A DNA stretch of 8,034 nucleotides from Alphaproteobacteria bacterium (GTDB lineage: Bacteria; Pseudomonadota; Alphaproteobacteria; M2410): NCBI GenBank assembly GCA_021774955.1, contig JAJFIN010000021.1, forward strand, positions 1 to 8,034, read 5' to 3'. Positions within the stretch are counted from its first letter, which is position 1; every line of letters begins with the position of its first letter. This document shows, one piece after another, positions 1-6,988 of the stretch. The translations under genes and the position numbers were made by a program. The notes beneath the pieces were generated by a model. That model did no database searches, was not told where the DNA came from, and was given only the letters and a program-made list of their open reading frames with translations.

Positions 1-966
1 AAGAATTTCGAAATATTGTTCGACAAAAAGCGTCGGTGTGTTGTAATCATGTCGCCCCAAGAAGAAATAAACCGGAACGTCTAGTTTCGTTGCCTCGGCC
101 ATAAAGTCGACCTGGACTATCTCCGGCCACATTTGAGTAGCGATCGCTGTCGTACCGCCCATATATGCAATGCAATCGAGCACAGAATATTCAGGCGATG
201 TCAGCAAGAGGGTGATTGCCTGCATATAGGGAAACCCGCGCATACCACCCCCATAGGCGTGGAGCCATTTTCGTTGCACGACCAGTTCTGAAGTGTCCTT
301 GTCATAGGGTGGGTTCAGATCTGCGAGTGCTTCGAGTGCTTTTTCATTACCATCCTTGCGGGCTTCTTCTCTCGCATAGTCGAGTGAGGCGATTTCACTC
401 AGTTTGAGATCCACAACTTGTCCCATACCAATATAGGCATGGAACAGTTCCGGATGGTCACGGGCAATGTAGGTTCCCAAAATTGTTCCCCAGGAATGGC
501 CAACGATGTAGATTTTATCTTGATCAAACCGTTCACGGAGCTGATTAACGAGTACGAGTGTATCCTCGAGATAGGTCTGGATGGTCAGATCATCATCGTT
601 AAAGTCCTCTCGGCGCGATTTGCCTGAGGCGCGTTGATCCCAATGAACGATTGTAAAGTGTTTTTCGAGCTCCAAGCCGAAACGACGCGCGACCGCCATC
701 TCGCCCGTTCCGGGCCCTCCGTGCAGGAACAGAAGCACCGGATTATTTTTGTCTTGGCCACGTATATAGATCCATTGCGTAGACCCGTTCAAATTTGTTG
801 TTTCCAGAGATTCGATACCATTTGGGGTGTCGATTTTTGTGGCGGAGCGAATTTCAGATTGTTTGAAGGTTCGATAGGTGAGGCCTGCGCCGGAAATTAC
901 AACGAGTAAAACGACCAACCAGCCGACCAGCCAGGTTAGCGGCTTCAATAGATATTTTCGTAGCAT
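1..966 (-). CDS. Membrane-anchored alpha/beta hydrolase, proline-iminopeptidase-like (partial, C-terminus outside window)
   Basis: An open frame runs from ATG at 966 to the window edge (322 codons, no stop). Residues about 9-29 form one hydrophobic segment after a short basic start (MLRKYLLK), suggesting an inner-membrane anchor with the catalytic domain outside the cytoplasm. The alpha/beta hydrolase signature is clear: HGGPG at 82-86 (oxyanion hole), WDQRASGKS from 109, the nucleophile elbow GHSWG at 156-160 with Ser158, and GRHD at 304-307 with Asp307 as the likely acid. The catalytic His would lie beyond the window. HGGPG plus a DQR motif is typical of the prolyl aminopeptidase (S33) group, but many such proteins are esterases or hydrolases of unknown substrate. 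A purine-rich GGGGGA sits a few bases before the start. It is transcribed divergently from the next gene. The hydrolase call is firm; the substrate is unknown. Confidence 0.9.
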   Translation of the reverse strand, partial: MLRKYLLKPLTWLVGWLVVLLVVISGAGLTYRTFKQSEIRSATKIDTPNGIESLETTNLNGSTQWIYIRGQDKNNPVLLFLHGGPGTGEMAVARRFGLELEKHFTIVHWDQRASGKSRREDFNDDDLTIQTYLEDTLVLVNQLRERFDQDKIYIVGHSWGTILGTYIARDHPELFHAYIGMGQVVDLKLSEIASLDYAREEARKDGNEKALEALADLNPPYDKDTSELVVQRKWLHAYGGGMRGFPYMQAITLLLTSPEYSVLDCIAYMGGTTAIATQMWPEIVQVDFMAEATKLDVPVYFFLGRHDYNTPTLFVEQYFEIL

Positions 967-1004
967 GTTTCCCCCAAGACACTAAACGTCCCATTGCTAA
1001 CCAC

Positions 1005-1033
1005 ATTTTGCCCTGGCTAATACTGATGGTCAA
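1005..1033 (-). promoter_or_regulatory. Putative sigma70-type promoter for the hydrolase
   Basis: Read on the minus strand, TTGACC (1033-1028, 5/6 match to the -35) and CAAAAT (1010-1005, 4/6 match to the -10) are separated by exactly 17 bases. Transcription would begin near 998, giving a leader of about 30 bases before the ATG at 966. Prediction by eye only. Confidence 0.4.
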
Positions 1034-1038
1034 TGTTG

Positions 1039-1067
1039 TTGGCGTGGTGCCTTAGAGTCGCTACACT
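1039..1067 (+). promoter_or_regulatory. Putative sigma70-type promoter for the TPR-TonB gene
   Basis: TTGGCG (1039-1044) and TACACT (1062-1067) lie 17 bases apart, each a 4/6 match to consensus. This would give a leader of about 35 bases before the GTG at 1111. It lies beside the divergent hydrolase promoter, so the two genes could share regulation. An 8-base palindrome GATTAATC (1072-1079) falls about where transcription would start. Weak evidence. Confidence 0.3.
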
Positions 1068-1110
1068 TGATGATTAATCGAGGTGGGCGACAAATTTTGG
1101 GGTCGGTCAG

Positions 1111-2187
1111 GTGCGGGTTTTATGTTTTATCGTTTTGGCAGTGCTATGGAGCACGCCAGCAATTTCTGCTTCATCGCAATACACTGAGTGCCTGCTTGCG
1201 TTCAATGAACGCGCCGGAGTGGGGGACAAAGCCGGAGCCATAGAACCGGGCGAATGCGCACTCCAAGAAGGCATCAATGATTCGAGTGTCGATCAAGATC
1301 AACTGGCAAGTCTGGCCGAGCAGCTCGGCCTGGCCTATGGAACCGTACGCAAGAAAGAAAAAGAAATACGCTCCATTCAGATGGCGGTTGATATATATGA
1401 TAGAGCACATGGGGAGCTTTCAAAACAATCTTATCAAGCCCGTCGCAACCTAGCCTATGCGCATTTGATCAATTCTGATGACAAGGCTGCAGCCCGTATT
1501 CACTCCGATTTGGTGCGCCTAAAAAACACCCACTTTAAGAACGATAAAGTTGTCCAGGGTCAGCTTGATCTTCTCAGGGGGCGGATTGATGAGAGTAGGC
1601 TTTTTCTCAAAGCGGCGATGACAAAATACAAATCTGCGATCAAAGCGTTTGATGCTGCCGGTGATCAAAGTCCGGACAACATTGGGTTGGCCTATTTTAT
1701 GACCGGACGTTTGTACATGGCGCGGAAGAAAGACAAACTTGCAATCGAGTATTTCGACTATGCATTAGAAATCTATGAATTATCCTATCCTCCCGGTCAC
1801 CATGAGATCCTCAGGACACATACATTTCTTATCCAAGCGTACAGCCGGAAAAAAGACCCAGATGGTGCTACCCCACATGTGCTGCATGTGGCTCGATATC
1901 AAGATGATTTGGAGAGGGAAGATCCTAAACCGTTGTTCCGCCGCGCCCCAACATATCCACTAAAGGCTTCGGACAATGGTTTCCAAGGTTGGGTTCAAAT
2001 TGAATTTACCATAGACAAAGAAGGATTTGTAAAAGACCCTGTTGTTATCGATGCTGAAAGGCCAAAACTTTTCAACAAACCGGCTTTAAAGGCGCTTGAG
2101 AAATGGCGTTACGCGCCAAAGGTTGAAAACGGAGAGAGAGTAGAGAGCCGCGAAGTTGTAGTTATTACGTTTGTGTTGCGGCCATAA
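1111..2187 (+). CDS. Secreted TPR protein with C-terminal TonB-like domain
   Basis: The 358-residue protein starts at GTG. Residues 1-20 are a typical signal peptide (basic start, hydrophobic core, STPAISA before the likely cut after Ala20), so the mature protein should be periplasmic. Residues about 60-265 are helical with TPR-like repeats; the clearest spans about 190-224 (LAYFMTGRLYMARKKDKLAI followed by an EYF/ALEIY helix). Residues about 276-356 match the TonB C-terminal fold: RRAPTYPLKA, GWVQIEFTIDKEG, a KALEKWRYAP motif and a final beta strand VVVITFVLRP. Classical TonB has an N-terminal anchor that contacts ExbB/ExbD and a proline-rich linker; neither is seen here. It therefore may not transduce energy and may instead bind a partner in the periplasm. 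Cys27 and Cys49 are the only mature cysteines and could form a disulfide. No ExbB, ExbD or receptor gene is adjacent. Domain calls are good; the role is unknown. Confidence 0.85.
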   Translation: MRVLCFIVLAVLWSTPAISASSQYTECLLAFNERAGVGDKAGAIEPGECALQEGINDSSVDQDQLASLAEQLGLAYGTVRKKEKEIRSIQMAVDIYDRAHGELSKQSYQARRNLAYAHLINSDDKAAARIHSDLVRLKNTHFKNDKVVQGQLDLLRGRIDESRLFLKAAMTKYKSAIKAFDAAGDQSPDNIGLAYFMTGRLYMARKKDKLAIEYFDYALEIYELSYPPGHHEILRTHTFLIQAYSRKKDPDGATPHVLHVARYQDDLEREDPKPLFRRAPTYPLKASDNGFQGWVQIEFTIDKEGFVKDPVVIDAERPKLFNKPALKALEKWRYAPKVENGERVESREVVVITFVLRP

Positions 2188-2242
2188 AACTGCTTCCCAG
2201 CTAAGTTTAGGCCATTGCGATCACTAGATTGCTTCCTGCTAG

Positions 2243-2332
2243 GAAAATGGGGCTCTTGGTCTTGATACAGAACAAGCGCGGCTGGAGACATTAAAGGCAG
2301 TTGAACGCTTCTTGGGAAAATATATTAAATAG
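2243..2332 (+). pseudogene. Possible decayed C-terminal fragment of a hydrolase-like gene
   Basis: A 29-codon open stretch ending in TAG reads as a plausible protein tail: DTEQARLETLKAVERFLGKY followed by IK and the stop. This charged amphipathic helix resembles the last helix of S9-type or related alpha/beta hydrolases. Two in-frame stops (TAG at 2225 and 2240) lie just upstream and no start codon fits, so it cannot be an intact gene. It could be a remnant of a deleted gene or a chance frame. The resemblance is judged by eye only. Confidence 0.2.
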
Positions 2333-2457
2333 TTCTGCGGGTCGTTTTCACTCTGATGCCGTTGATTGAGGTTAGGATGTGCCAGCTGGCGGGAGCGTTT
2401 TAGGGCTCCTACGACGATTGCGGTTGACGAGCCTTTCCAAATCAAACATCAAGGCAT

Positions 2458-2463
2458 TATATT
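2458..2463 (+). promoter_or_regulatory. Possible -10 element for the carbonic anhydrase gene
   Basis: TATATT lies about 50 bases before the ATG at 2514. The hexamer 17 bases upstream (TTCCAA) is a poor -35, so this is only a weak promoter candidate. Confidence 0.2.
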
Positions 2464-2513
2464 GATCGTGCCCCTTGCGCTGTTGTAGGGCGGGCCTGAC
2501 CGAAGGGATATCC

Positions 2514-3188
2514 ATGCCTCGCTTTGTTGCCGGTGTCGTTCGTTTTCAAAACGACATCTATCCGCAGAAGAAAAAGCTGTTTGAAAAGCTGAGCCTCGGC
2601 CAATCGCCACAGGCTTTGTTCATTACCTGTTCGGATTCGCGTATCGAGACAGCAATGATCACGCAAACTGATCCAGGCGACCTCTTTGTTTGCCGCAATG
2701 CTGGTAATATCGTCCCGCCGCATAGCGCTCATACCGGCGCTATGACCGCATCGATTGAGTTTGCCGTCGCGGCGCTGGAAGTTCCCCATATTGTCATTTG
2801 CGGCCACACAGAATGCGGCGCCATGCACGGCGCGATGAATCCAGGTGAATTGGATGCAATGCCGCATGTGAAAGAATGGCTCGGTTATTCTCAAGCAGCA
2901 GTCGATTTGGTGCAGAAGGAAAGTGGGGGTAAGTCCGAGGCCGAGCGTATGAGGTTGCTGCTCGAGCAGAATGTGATTTTGCAGCTAGAGCATCTGAAAA
3001 CCCATCCGGCAGTTGCCGCGCAACTGGCGAAGGGCGCGCTCGAACTTCACGGCTGGGTCTATGATATCAAAACCGGGGATGTTCATGCGTTTGATGAACA
3101 GCAAAAGACGTTTGTCCCGGTCGCCGACCGTTATGCCGCGGAACTTGCCCGTCTTGCCGGTGCCCATGAGTGCGACGACGGTGAATAA
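2514..3188 (+). CDS. Beta-class carbonic anhydrase
   Basis: This 224-residue cytoplasmic enzyme would interconvert CO2 and bicarbonate using one zinc ion. The zinc ligands are visible: Cys39 in CSDSR (39-43), and His98 and Cys101 in CGHTECGAM. Asp41 and Arg43 form the usual Asp-Arg dyad. Other family blocks are RNAGNIVPP (61-69), a SIEFAVAALEV helix, and HGWVYDIKTGDV near the C-terminus. The length is normal for bacterial beta-CAs of the Can/CynT type. I chose the ATG at 2514 because AAGGGA stands at a good distance before it. A TTG 39 bases upstream would add an unconserved RCCRAGLTEGIS-type extension. No cyanase gene or SulP/bicarbonate transporter is adjacent, so general CO2/bicarbonate supply to biosynthetic carboxylases is the simplest role. 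It is convergent with the next gene. Confidence 0.95.
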   Translation: MPRFVAGVVRFQNDIYPQKKKLFEKLSLGQSPQALFITCSDSRIETAMITQTDPGDLFVCRNAGNIVPPHSAHTGAMTASIEFAVAALEVPHIVICGHTECGAMHGAMNPGELDAMPHVKEWLGYSQAAVDLVQKESGGKSEAERMRLLLEQNVILQLEHLKTHPAVAAQLAKGALELHGWVYDIKTGDVHAFDEQQKTFVPVADRYAAELARLAGAHECDDGE

Positions 3189-3232
3189 GGTGGTAAAGCT
3201 CAAAAAAATGTGGTGGCCCGATAAACAAACGA

Positions 3233-3251
3233 CCGAATCTAACTAGATCGG
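3233..3251. terminator. Weak hairpin between convergent genes
   Basis: CCGAATCT, a 4-base AACT loop, then AGATCGG form a 7-base-pair stem with one bulged A. It lies in the 129-base gap between two convergent genes and could slow transcription from either side. There is no U-tract directly after it on the plus strand, so it is not a classical intrinsic terminator. Confidence 0.2.
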
Positions 3252-3317
3252 ATGGTGAAGTCTTCTAATTTTCCAACGAGCCTGAAAAGAACTCTCGACA
3301 CGAAAATTCACATCCAT

Positions 3318-4331
3318 TTACGTCGGCGAAGTTGCTAATAAATATTGCTCCGTAACTCGTGGCTTGAGTTTTTCTTGGTATTTCAATAGATGAAAACGAA
3401 GCGCTATGTCTGGCTCAAACAACAGAGGTTGACGCTGCAAGAAGTTTTCAATCAAATTATTTTCCTGTTCCGTATCACCAAAGCGATCTGCGGCTTCAGC
3501 CATAGCAAGTGTCCGTATATCTTCCAACCAAGCGAAATCATGCTCGGCGACTACAATCTGGGAAAGAAATGCCTCTGCAGCTTGTAGATTTGTTGTAGCG
3601 CGGGATTTGGCTACTGCAATACTCATACGCGTGTGGCCTGATGGAAAATTACTCTTGGACAAGTTTCGCAGCTGATCCTCTAAAGCTGGAATTAATAGCT
3701 CAGGATCATATTTCCGATAAGCGTTAAGTTCAGTCTGCAAATGTTCGAAGTCGTAGTCACAACATGTGCTCATGGCCAAACTAGTTAGGGTCTCAAGTTC
3801 TTGAAAATCACCGGAAAGGACGCTGAACACGGCCATGTGCTGCCACCAACGACTGAAAAATGGTAGTTCGCGTATGTAAAGGAAATGATCATCCAGAATC
3901 TTGACTTGCTTATACGCATCGAAAATTGGGCGGATAAAAGTCAACCCATCGTCATAGCGGCTCCACAGATATGCGTAGCGTGCTTCGGCCAAGGCAAACG
4001 CGCTAGAAATTTCGGGAAACAGGCTATTTCTAAATAGCTTAAATGCTTTTTCAGTATCTCCAGTACGGAGGTATTGTTGGCCGAGAGAGAATCTAATTTG
4101 CCCTGACTCTGGAAATCTCTTGAGTGCCTCTTTGAAACGCTCGAGGGCGTCTTGGTCTCTGCCGCCTTGAAATGCGGTTATACCGTAAAAATGCCACCAA
4201 GTTTCCTGTTCGTGAGTTTCCAAAGAGTCAGGGGAGAGCTTTTTCAGCTCCAGCTCCAATTCATCGACCCGACCTTGTCGGTGTAAATCATTCGCCAATT
4301 GGTCTACACGGTTGCTTAGTTGCTCGGTCAA
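3318..4331 (-). CDS. Cytoplasmic TPR-repeat protein of unknown function
   Basis: From the TTG at 4331 this encodes 337 residues; the frame stays open to another TTG at 4403 (361 residues). I prefer 4331 because AAGGGA stands 6 bases before it, while the TTG at 4403 has a poor ribosome site and itself lies inside a perfect TTGACA hexamer. No signal peptide or membrane segment is visible. Numbered from 4403, residues about 66-130 contain two clear TPR units (WWHFYGITAFQGGRDQDALE through ALKRFPES, then SLGQQYLRTGDTEKAFKLF). The rest is helical, with aromatic-rich stretches (FFSRWWQHM) and a Cys-Cys pair at 214-215. No catalytic motif is seen, so a scaffold or adaptor role is the most that can be inferred. 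It is divergent from the GRE operon and shares its upstream region with it, which may mean nothing more than proximity. Confidence 0.75.
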   Translation of the reverse strand: MTEQLSNRVDQLANDLHRQGRVDELELELKKLSPDSLETHEQETWWHFYGITAFQGGRDQDALERFKEALKRFPESGQIRFSLGQQYLRTGDTEKAFKLFRNSLFPEISSAFALAEARYAYLWSRYDDGLTFIRPIFDAYKQVKILDDHFLYIRELPFFSRWWQHMAVFSVLSGDFQELETLTSLAMSTCCDYDFEHLQTELNAYRKYDPELLIPALEDQLRNLSKSNFPSGHTRMSIAVAKSRATTNLQAAEAFLSQIVVAEHDFAWLEDIRTLAMAEAADRFGDTEQENNLIENFLQRQPLLFEPDIALRFHLLKYQEKLKPRVTEQYLLATSPT

Positions 4332-4397
4332 CTGTTTTCCCTTTCTGGGGAGGAATTCGACCAAAAAAGCCCCAGGATCACATGTAAATTTTAAGGG

Positions 4398-4403
4398 TGT
4401 CAA
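4398..4403 (-). promoter_or_regulatory. Possible -35 element (TTGACA) for the TPR gene
   Basis: On the minus strand 4403-4398 reads TTGACA, an exact -35 consensus. TGTGAT follows after 15 bases (4/6 match, short spacing). If used, transcription would start inside the longer open frame, supporting translation from the TTG at 4331 rather than 4403. Speculative. Confidence 0.2.
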
Positions 4404-4481
4404 ATTTCCGTGGAGATATCAACAAACTAGAAAATGGTGACGGATGCAGTCCAGAGACAACCACTCTAACCTCCCTGGATA

Positions 4482-4506
4482 TTAGGGTATTCTTAGGGAA
4501 ATTCCC
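4482..4506. promoter_or_regulatory. TTAGGG direct repeat overlapping a GGGAA-A-TTCCC palindrome
   Basis: TTAGGG occurs at 4482 and 4493, 11 bases apart, which is about one helical turn. The second copy runs into the 11-base palindrome GGGAA-A-TTCCC (4496-4506). It lies in the divergent region between the TPR gene and the GRE operon. It could be a protein-binding site, but no regulator gene is in the window and I do not recognise the motif. Confidence 0.25.
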
Positions 4507-4553
4507 CAAATTCATGGACCTGAGCTGTGGATGAGGTTGTTGGTGGTCTCAGG

Positions 4554-4572
4554 CGATTTAGAGAGAAAATCG
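4554..4572. promoter_or_regulatory. Inverted repeat CGATTT-N7-AAATCG, candidate operator of the GRE operon
   Basis: Two perfect 6-base arms are separated by 7 bases. The repeat's centre (4563) is about 25 bases upstream of the -10 hexamer at 4586, so it covers the expected -35 position, where the sequence is otherwise poor. This geometry suits a dimeric regulator that either replaces the -35 or blocks it. It does not match the FNR consensus TTGAT-N4-ATCAA. Confidence 0.35.
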
Positions 4573-4585
4573 GACGGAAATGGGA

Positions 4586-4591
4586 TATACT
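4586..4591 (+). promoter_or_regulatory. Candidate -10 element of the GRE operon
   Basis: TATACT (5/6 match to TATAAT) lies 48 bases before the GTG start, giving a leader of roughly 40 bases. No acceptable -35 hexamer stands 16-18 bases upstream, which points to an activator-dependent promoter if this is genuine. The inverted repeat at 4554-4572 occupies that space. Confidence 0.4.
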
Positions 4592-4639
4592 AACCTCCAA
4601 GGGTAACACCTAATTGCATTCTATCCTGGGAGTGTCGTC

Positions 4640-6985
4640 GTGAGTGTTAGGCTGCGGCGTGAAAAACAAATAGACGAAGGCGAATGGCGACCGTCTGCAC
4701 TGGTCATGAAACTGGCTTCAGATCACAACAACAGCACACCGTCTTTGGGTGCTGAAAGAGCGATCCATTACACTGAATACTACAAAAATAATAACGATAG
4801 TTCAGCGGCAATAACAAAGGCCAGAGCGCTGGCCTGGCATCTACAACAACGAACACTGAACATCTATGACGGCGAGTTGATTGTCGGTAGTCACACAGAG
4901 CACCGCATCGGTGCCATTTGCCATGTTGAGCTCGCGGGCTATGCGATGCTGGAGGATCTGTTCCGGTTTGAGAAAAGAAAGGTCAACCCCCTTCATGTCG
5001 ATCCGGTAGCTAAACGCAAGTTGATGCGCTCGGTTATCCCTTATTGGTTGACGCGCAATCTCGCGATGCAGGCTTTCCCGCTCCGTGAGCGGATGAAATA
5101 CCTTGCCACTCAATCTAAAGCCAAAGAGTTCGCCATCAATGAAGCAGGCGGGATCGCGCACTTCCTTCCGGACTACGGCAATCTTATCAATTTGGGAACA
5201 AACGGGCTCCGCATACTCATCGACCAGCGGCTATCCGATCCTGACCTATCCAATAATCAGCGCGAGCAACTAGAGGCAAACCTGATTGCTTTAGAGGCGT
5301 TGGAGACCTTCGCAGATCTCTACCGTAGCTTGGCACAAGAACTCGGGCGCGCTGACATCGTCGAGCTTCTAGCAAATATTCCGCGGCGACCAGCGTCGTC
5401 ACTGCATGAGGCTGTGCAATTGATCTGGTTTTTCCAGATGGTGATCCAGATCGAATCCATTGATCAGGGCATTAGCCTCGGGAGGATGGATCAATACCTC
5501 TATCCGCTCTATCTTCGCGAGAAGGCCAGCGGATGCTTTAACGAGCGGTACTTCAAGGATGTTTTTTGCGCCTTTTGTCTGAAATTATCGGAAGTCATTC
5601 CGCTCTTCTCTGAGCGCATCACGCCGATGTTTTCCGGGCTGCCAAGCGGGCAAGCGATAACCATTGGCGGATCGGATGAAGCAGGGAATGATGCGTCCAA
5701 TGAATTAACGTTTATGCTGCTTGACGTGCTCGATAAATTCAAGACACGCCAACCAAACTGGCACGCCAGGATGAGCAATAGGTCGAGAGAGGATTACAGC
5801 CAGCGCGTCTTTGAAGTGGTCGCTGGAGGCGGTGGATCTCCTGCTCTCTACAATGACGATATTATCATCCCCTCGCTGGCCGACCGGTTTGATGCCAAGC
5901 AACATCTGTGGAACTACGCCACGGTGGGTTGCGTGGAGCCCGCTCTTTCCGGCATCAGTTTTTCGTCTACAGATGCCGCTATATTCAACTACGCTCTGGT
6001 CCTGGAAACTGTTTTGTTGCGGGACGTTCTTCAGCCTCGCAACAAAAACTCCGACCTCATTTCCACGATGGATGAACTTATCGAGGCTATTGAGAGCGAA
6101 TTGAGGTGTCAGGTCGGGCGTCTAAAGAATTGGCTGGATCGCATAGAACGTGCAAACCAGAAATATCATCCGGTGCCATTTTCGTCCCTGACGGTGAAAG
6201 GTTGCATTGAGCGCGCCAAAGATCTCACCGATGGCGGTGCGGACTATAATGCCAGCGGGATCCAAGCTGTTGGCCTTGCCGATCTGGGTAATTCTCTTGC
6301 AGCGATCGATGCTCTGGTCTTCGACAGACAAGAGATGACACTGGAGGCGCTGGCGCTGGCCTGCAAAAATAACTTCGTGCAGCAACCATCTTTGAAAGCA
6401 AGGCTGACGGCGATAGCCAAGTTCGGAAACGATGATGCCCGCGTTGACAAATACACACAAAAAATGGTGGCACTTTTCGACCGGGTTATATCAGAGCAGG
6501 TCAACACCCGCGGCGGCGGCTGGATGCCAGGGGTTTATTCCATGACCTGTCACCAGACCATGGGTAAACAAATGTCGGCGCTGCCATCGGGGCGGTCCAA
6601 AGGCGAGCCACTGGCCGACGGCATTGCGCCGACTGACGGCAGTGATTGCCTTGGGCCAACAGCCTCGCTGAATTCCGTCGCTAGGCTGGATCATTCGAGG
6701 CTTTCCAACGGGATTAACCTCAATTTGAAATTCGATGCAAACACCGTAAAAGGGGAAAAGGGGCCCCTCCTTCTGGGAGGTCTTACTAAAGGATATTTTG
6801 CCCAAGGCGGCATGCAGGTTCAGATTAATGTTCTGGATCCGGCAGTTTTAGCGGCGGCTCGGAAGTCGCCAGAAAAGTATCGCAATCTTCTGGTGCGCGT
6901 CTCGGGATACAGCGCCTATTTCGTTGATCTGACCCCTGAAATGCAAGATGAAATTATCGCCCGGACAAACCAGGCAGCCGCGTAA
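4640..6985 (+). CDS. Glycyl radical enzyme, GCVEP-type dehydratase/lyase group, substrate unassigned
   Basis: The 781-residue length is normal for the family. GTG is the start, preceded by GGGAG at about 7 bases. The N-terminal barrel holds family blocks such as GELIVGS (78-84), AGGIAHFLPDY (169-179), QIES then GISLGRMDQYLYP (270-289), and QPNWHARMSN (371-380). The active-site loop is GCVEP (430-434) with Cys431 (thiyl radical) and Glu433 (general base or acid). The C-terminal glycyl loop is RVSGYSAYF (753-761) with Gly756 as radical carrier. True pyruvate formate-lyase has adjacent Cys-Cys, absent here, whereas glycerol, propanediol and choline enzymes share GCVEP. A C-C, C-O, C-N or C-S cleaving elimination is therefore likely. 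As I recall glycerol dehydratase, its His281-Ser282 pair aligns with Gln276-Gly277 here, while Asp447 aligns with Asp445, so glycerol itself is doubtful. Database labels of the 'formate C-acetyltransferase/glycerol dehydratase family' kind would fit. The activase gene follows after 3 bases. The enzyme would be oxygen-sensitive and cytoplasmic. Confidence 0.95.
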   Translation: MSVRLRREKQIDEGEWRPSALVMKLASDHNNSTPSLGAERAIHYTEYYKNNNDSSAAITKARALAWHLQQRTLNIYDGELIVGSHTEHRIGAICHVELAGYAMLEDLFRFEKRKVNPLHVDPVAKRKLMRSVIPYWLTRNLAMQAFPLRERMKYLATQSKAKEFAINEAGGIAHFLPDYGNLINLGTNGLRILIDQRLSDPDLSNNQREQLEANLIALEALETFADLYRSLAQELGRADIVELLANIPRRPASSLHEAVQLIWFFQMVIQIESIDQGISLGRMDQYLYPLYLREKASGCFNERYFKDVFCAFCLKLSEVIPLFSERITPMFSGLPSGQAITIGGSDEAGNDASNELTFMLLDVLDKFKTRQPNWHARMSNRSREDYSQRVFEVVAGGGGSPALYNDDIIIPSLADRFDAKQHLWNYATVGCVEPALSGISFSSTDAAIFNYALVLETVLLRDVLQPRNKNSDLISTMDELIEAIESELRCQVGRLKNWLDRIERANQKYHPVPFSSLTVKGCIERAKDLTDGGADYNASGIQAVGLADLGNSLAAIDALVFDRQEMTLEALALACKNNFVQQPSLKARLTAIAKFGNDDARVDKYTQKMVALFDRVISEQVNTRGGGWMPGVYSMTCHQTMGKQMSALPSGRSKGEPLADGIAPTDGSDCLGPTASLNSVARLDHSRLSNGINLNLKFDANTVKGEKGPLLLGGLTKGYFAQGGMQVQINVLDPAVLAAARKSPEKYRNLLVRVSGYSAYFVDLTPEMQDEIIARTNQAAA

Positions 6986-6988
6986 CCG

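Larger units (their letters stand above)
2188..2513. other. Intergenic region, mostly without recognisable features
   Basis: This 326-base gap lies between the TPR-TonB gene and the carbonic anhydrase gene. No convincing complete gene, RNA or strong terminator is visible on either strand. It contains a short open stretch resembling a protein C-terminus (annotated separately) and, near its end, an AT-rich TATATT (2458-2463) that could be the -10 of the carbonic anhydrase promoter. A TTGACG at 2424-2429 is too far upstream (28 bases) to pair with it. Confidence 0.5.

Noticed and set aside
216..909. Three plus-strand open frames inside the first kilobase
   Set aside because: All are antisense to the hydrolase, whose minus-strand frame is continuous over 322 codons with conserved motifs.
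1067..1081. TTGATGATTAATCGA, resembling an FNR box
   Set aside because: The spacing and second half-site do not fit TTGAT-N4-ATCAA. The 8-base palindrome GATTAATC within it is short enough to be chance.
2393..2411. GGAGC...GCTCC inverted repeat in the gap before the carbonic anhydrase gene
   Set aside because: A 5-base stem with no T-run after it; too weak for a terminator and placed far from any stop codon.
2475..2513. TTG start 13 codons upstream of the carbonic anhydrase ATG
   Set aside because: The ATG at 2514 has a good AAGGGA ribosome site and begins at the usual family N-terminus; the extension is Cys-rich and unlike the family.
4404..4639. Search for an FNR box upstream of the oxygen-sensitive enzyme
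   Set aside because: I could not find a TTGAT-N4-ATCAA match on either strand. The only TTGAT (minus strand, 4424-4416 region) has no partner half-site.
5509..6805. Several minus-strand open frames inside the glycyl radical enzyme gene
   Set aside because: They are antisense shadows with no recognisable domains; the plus-strand frame explains the region fully.
4640..6985. Annotation of the large enzyme as pyruvate formate-lyase
   Set aside because: It lacks the adjacent Cys-Cys pair of true pyruvate formate-lyase and has a single active Cys in GCVEP, as in the dehydratase/lyase group.
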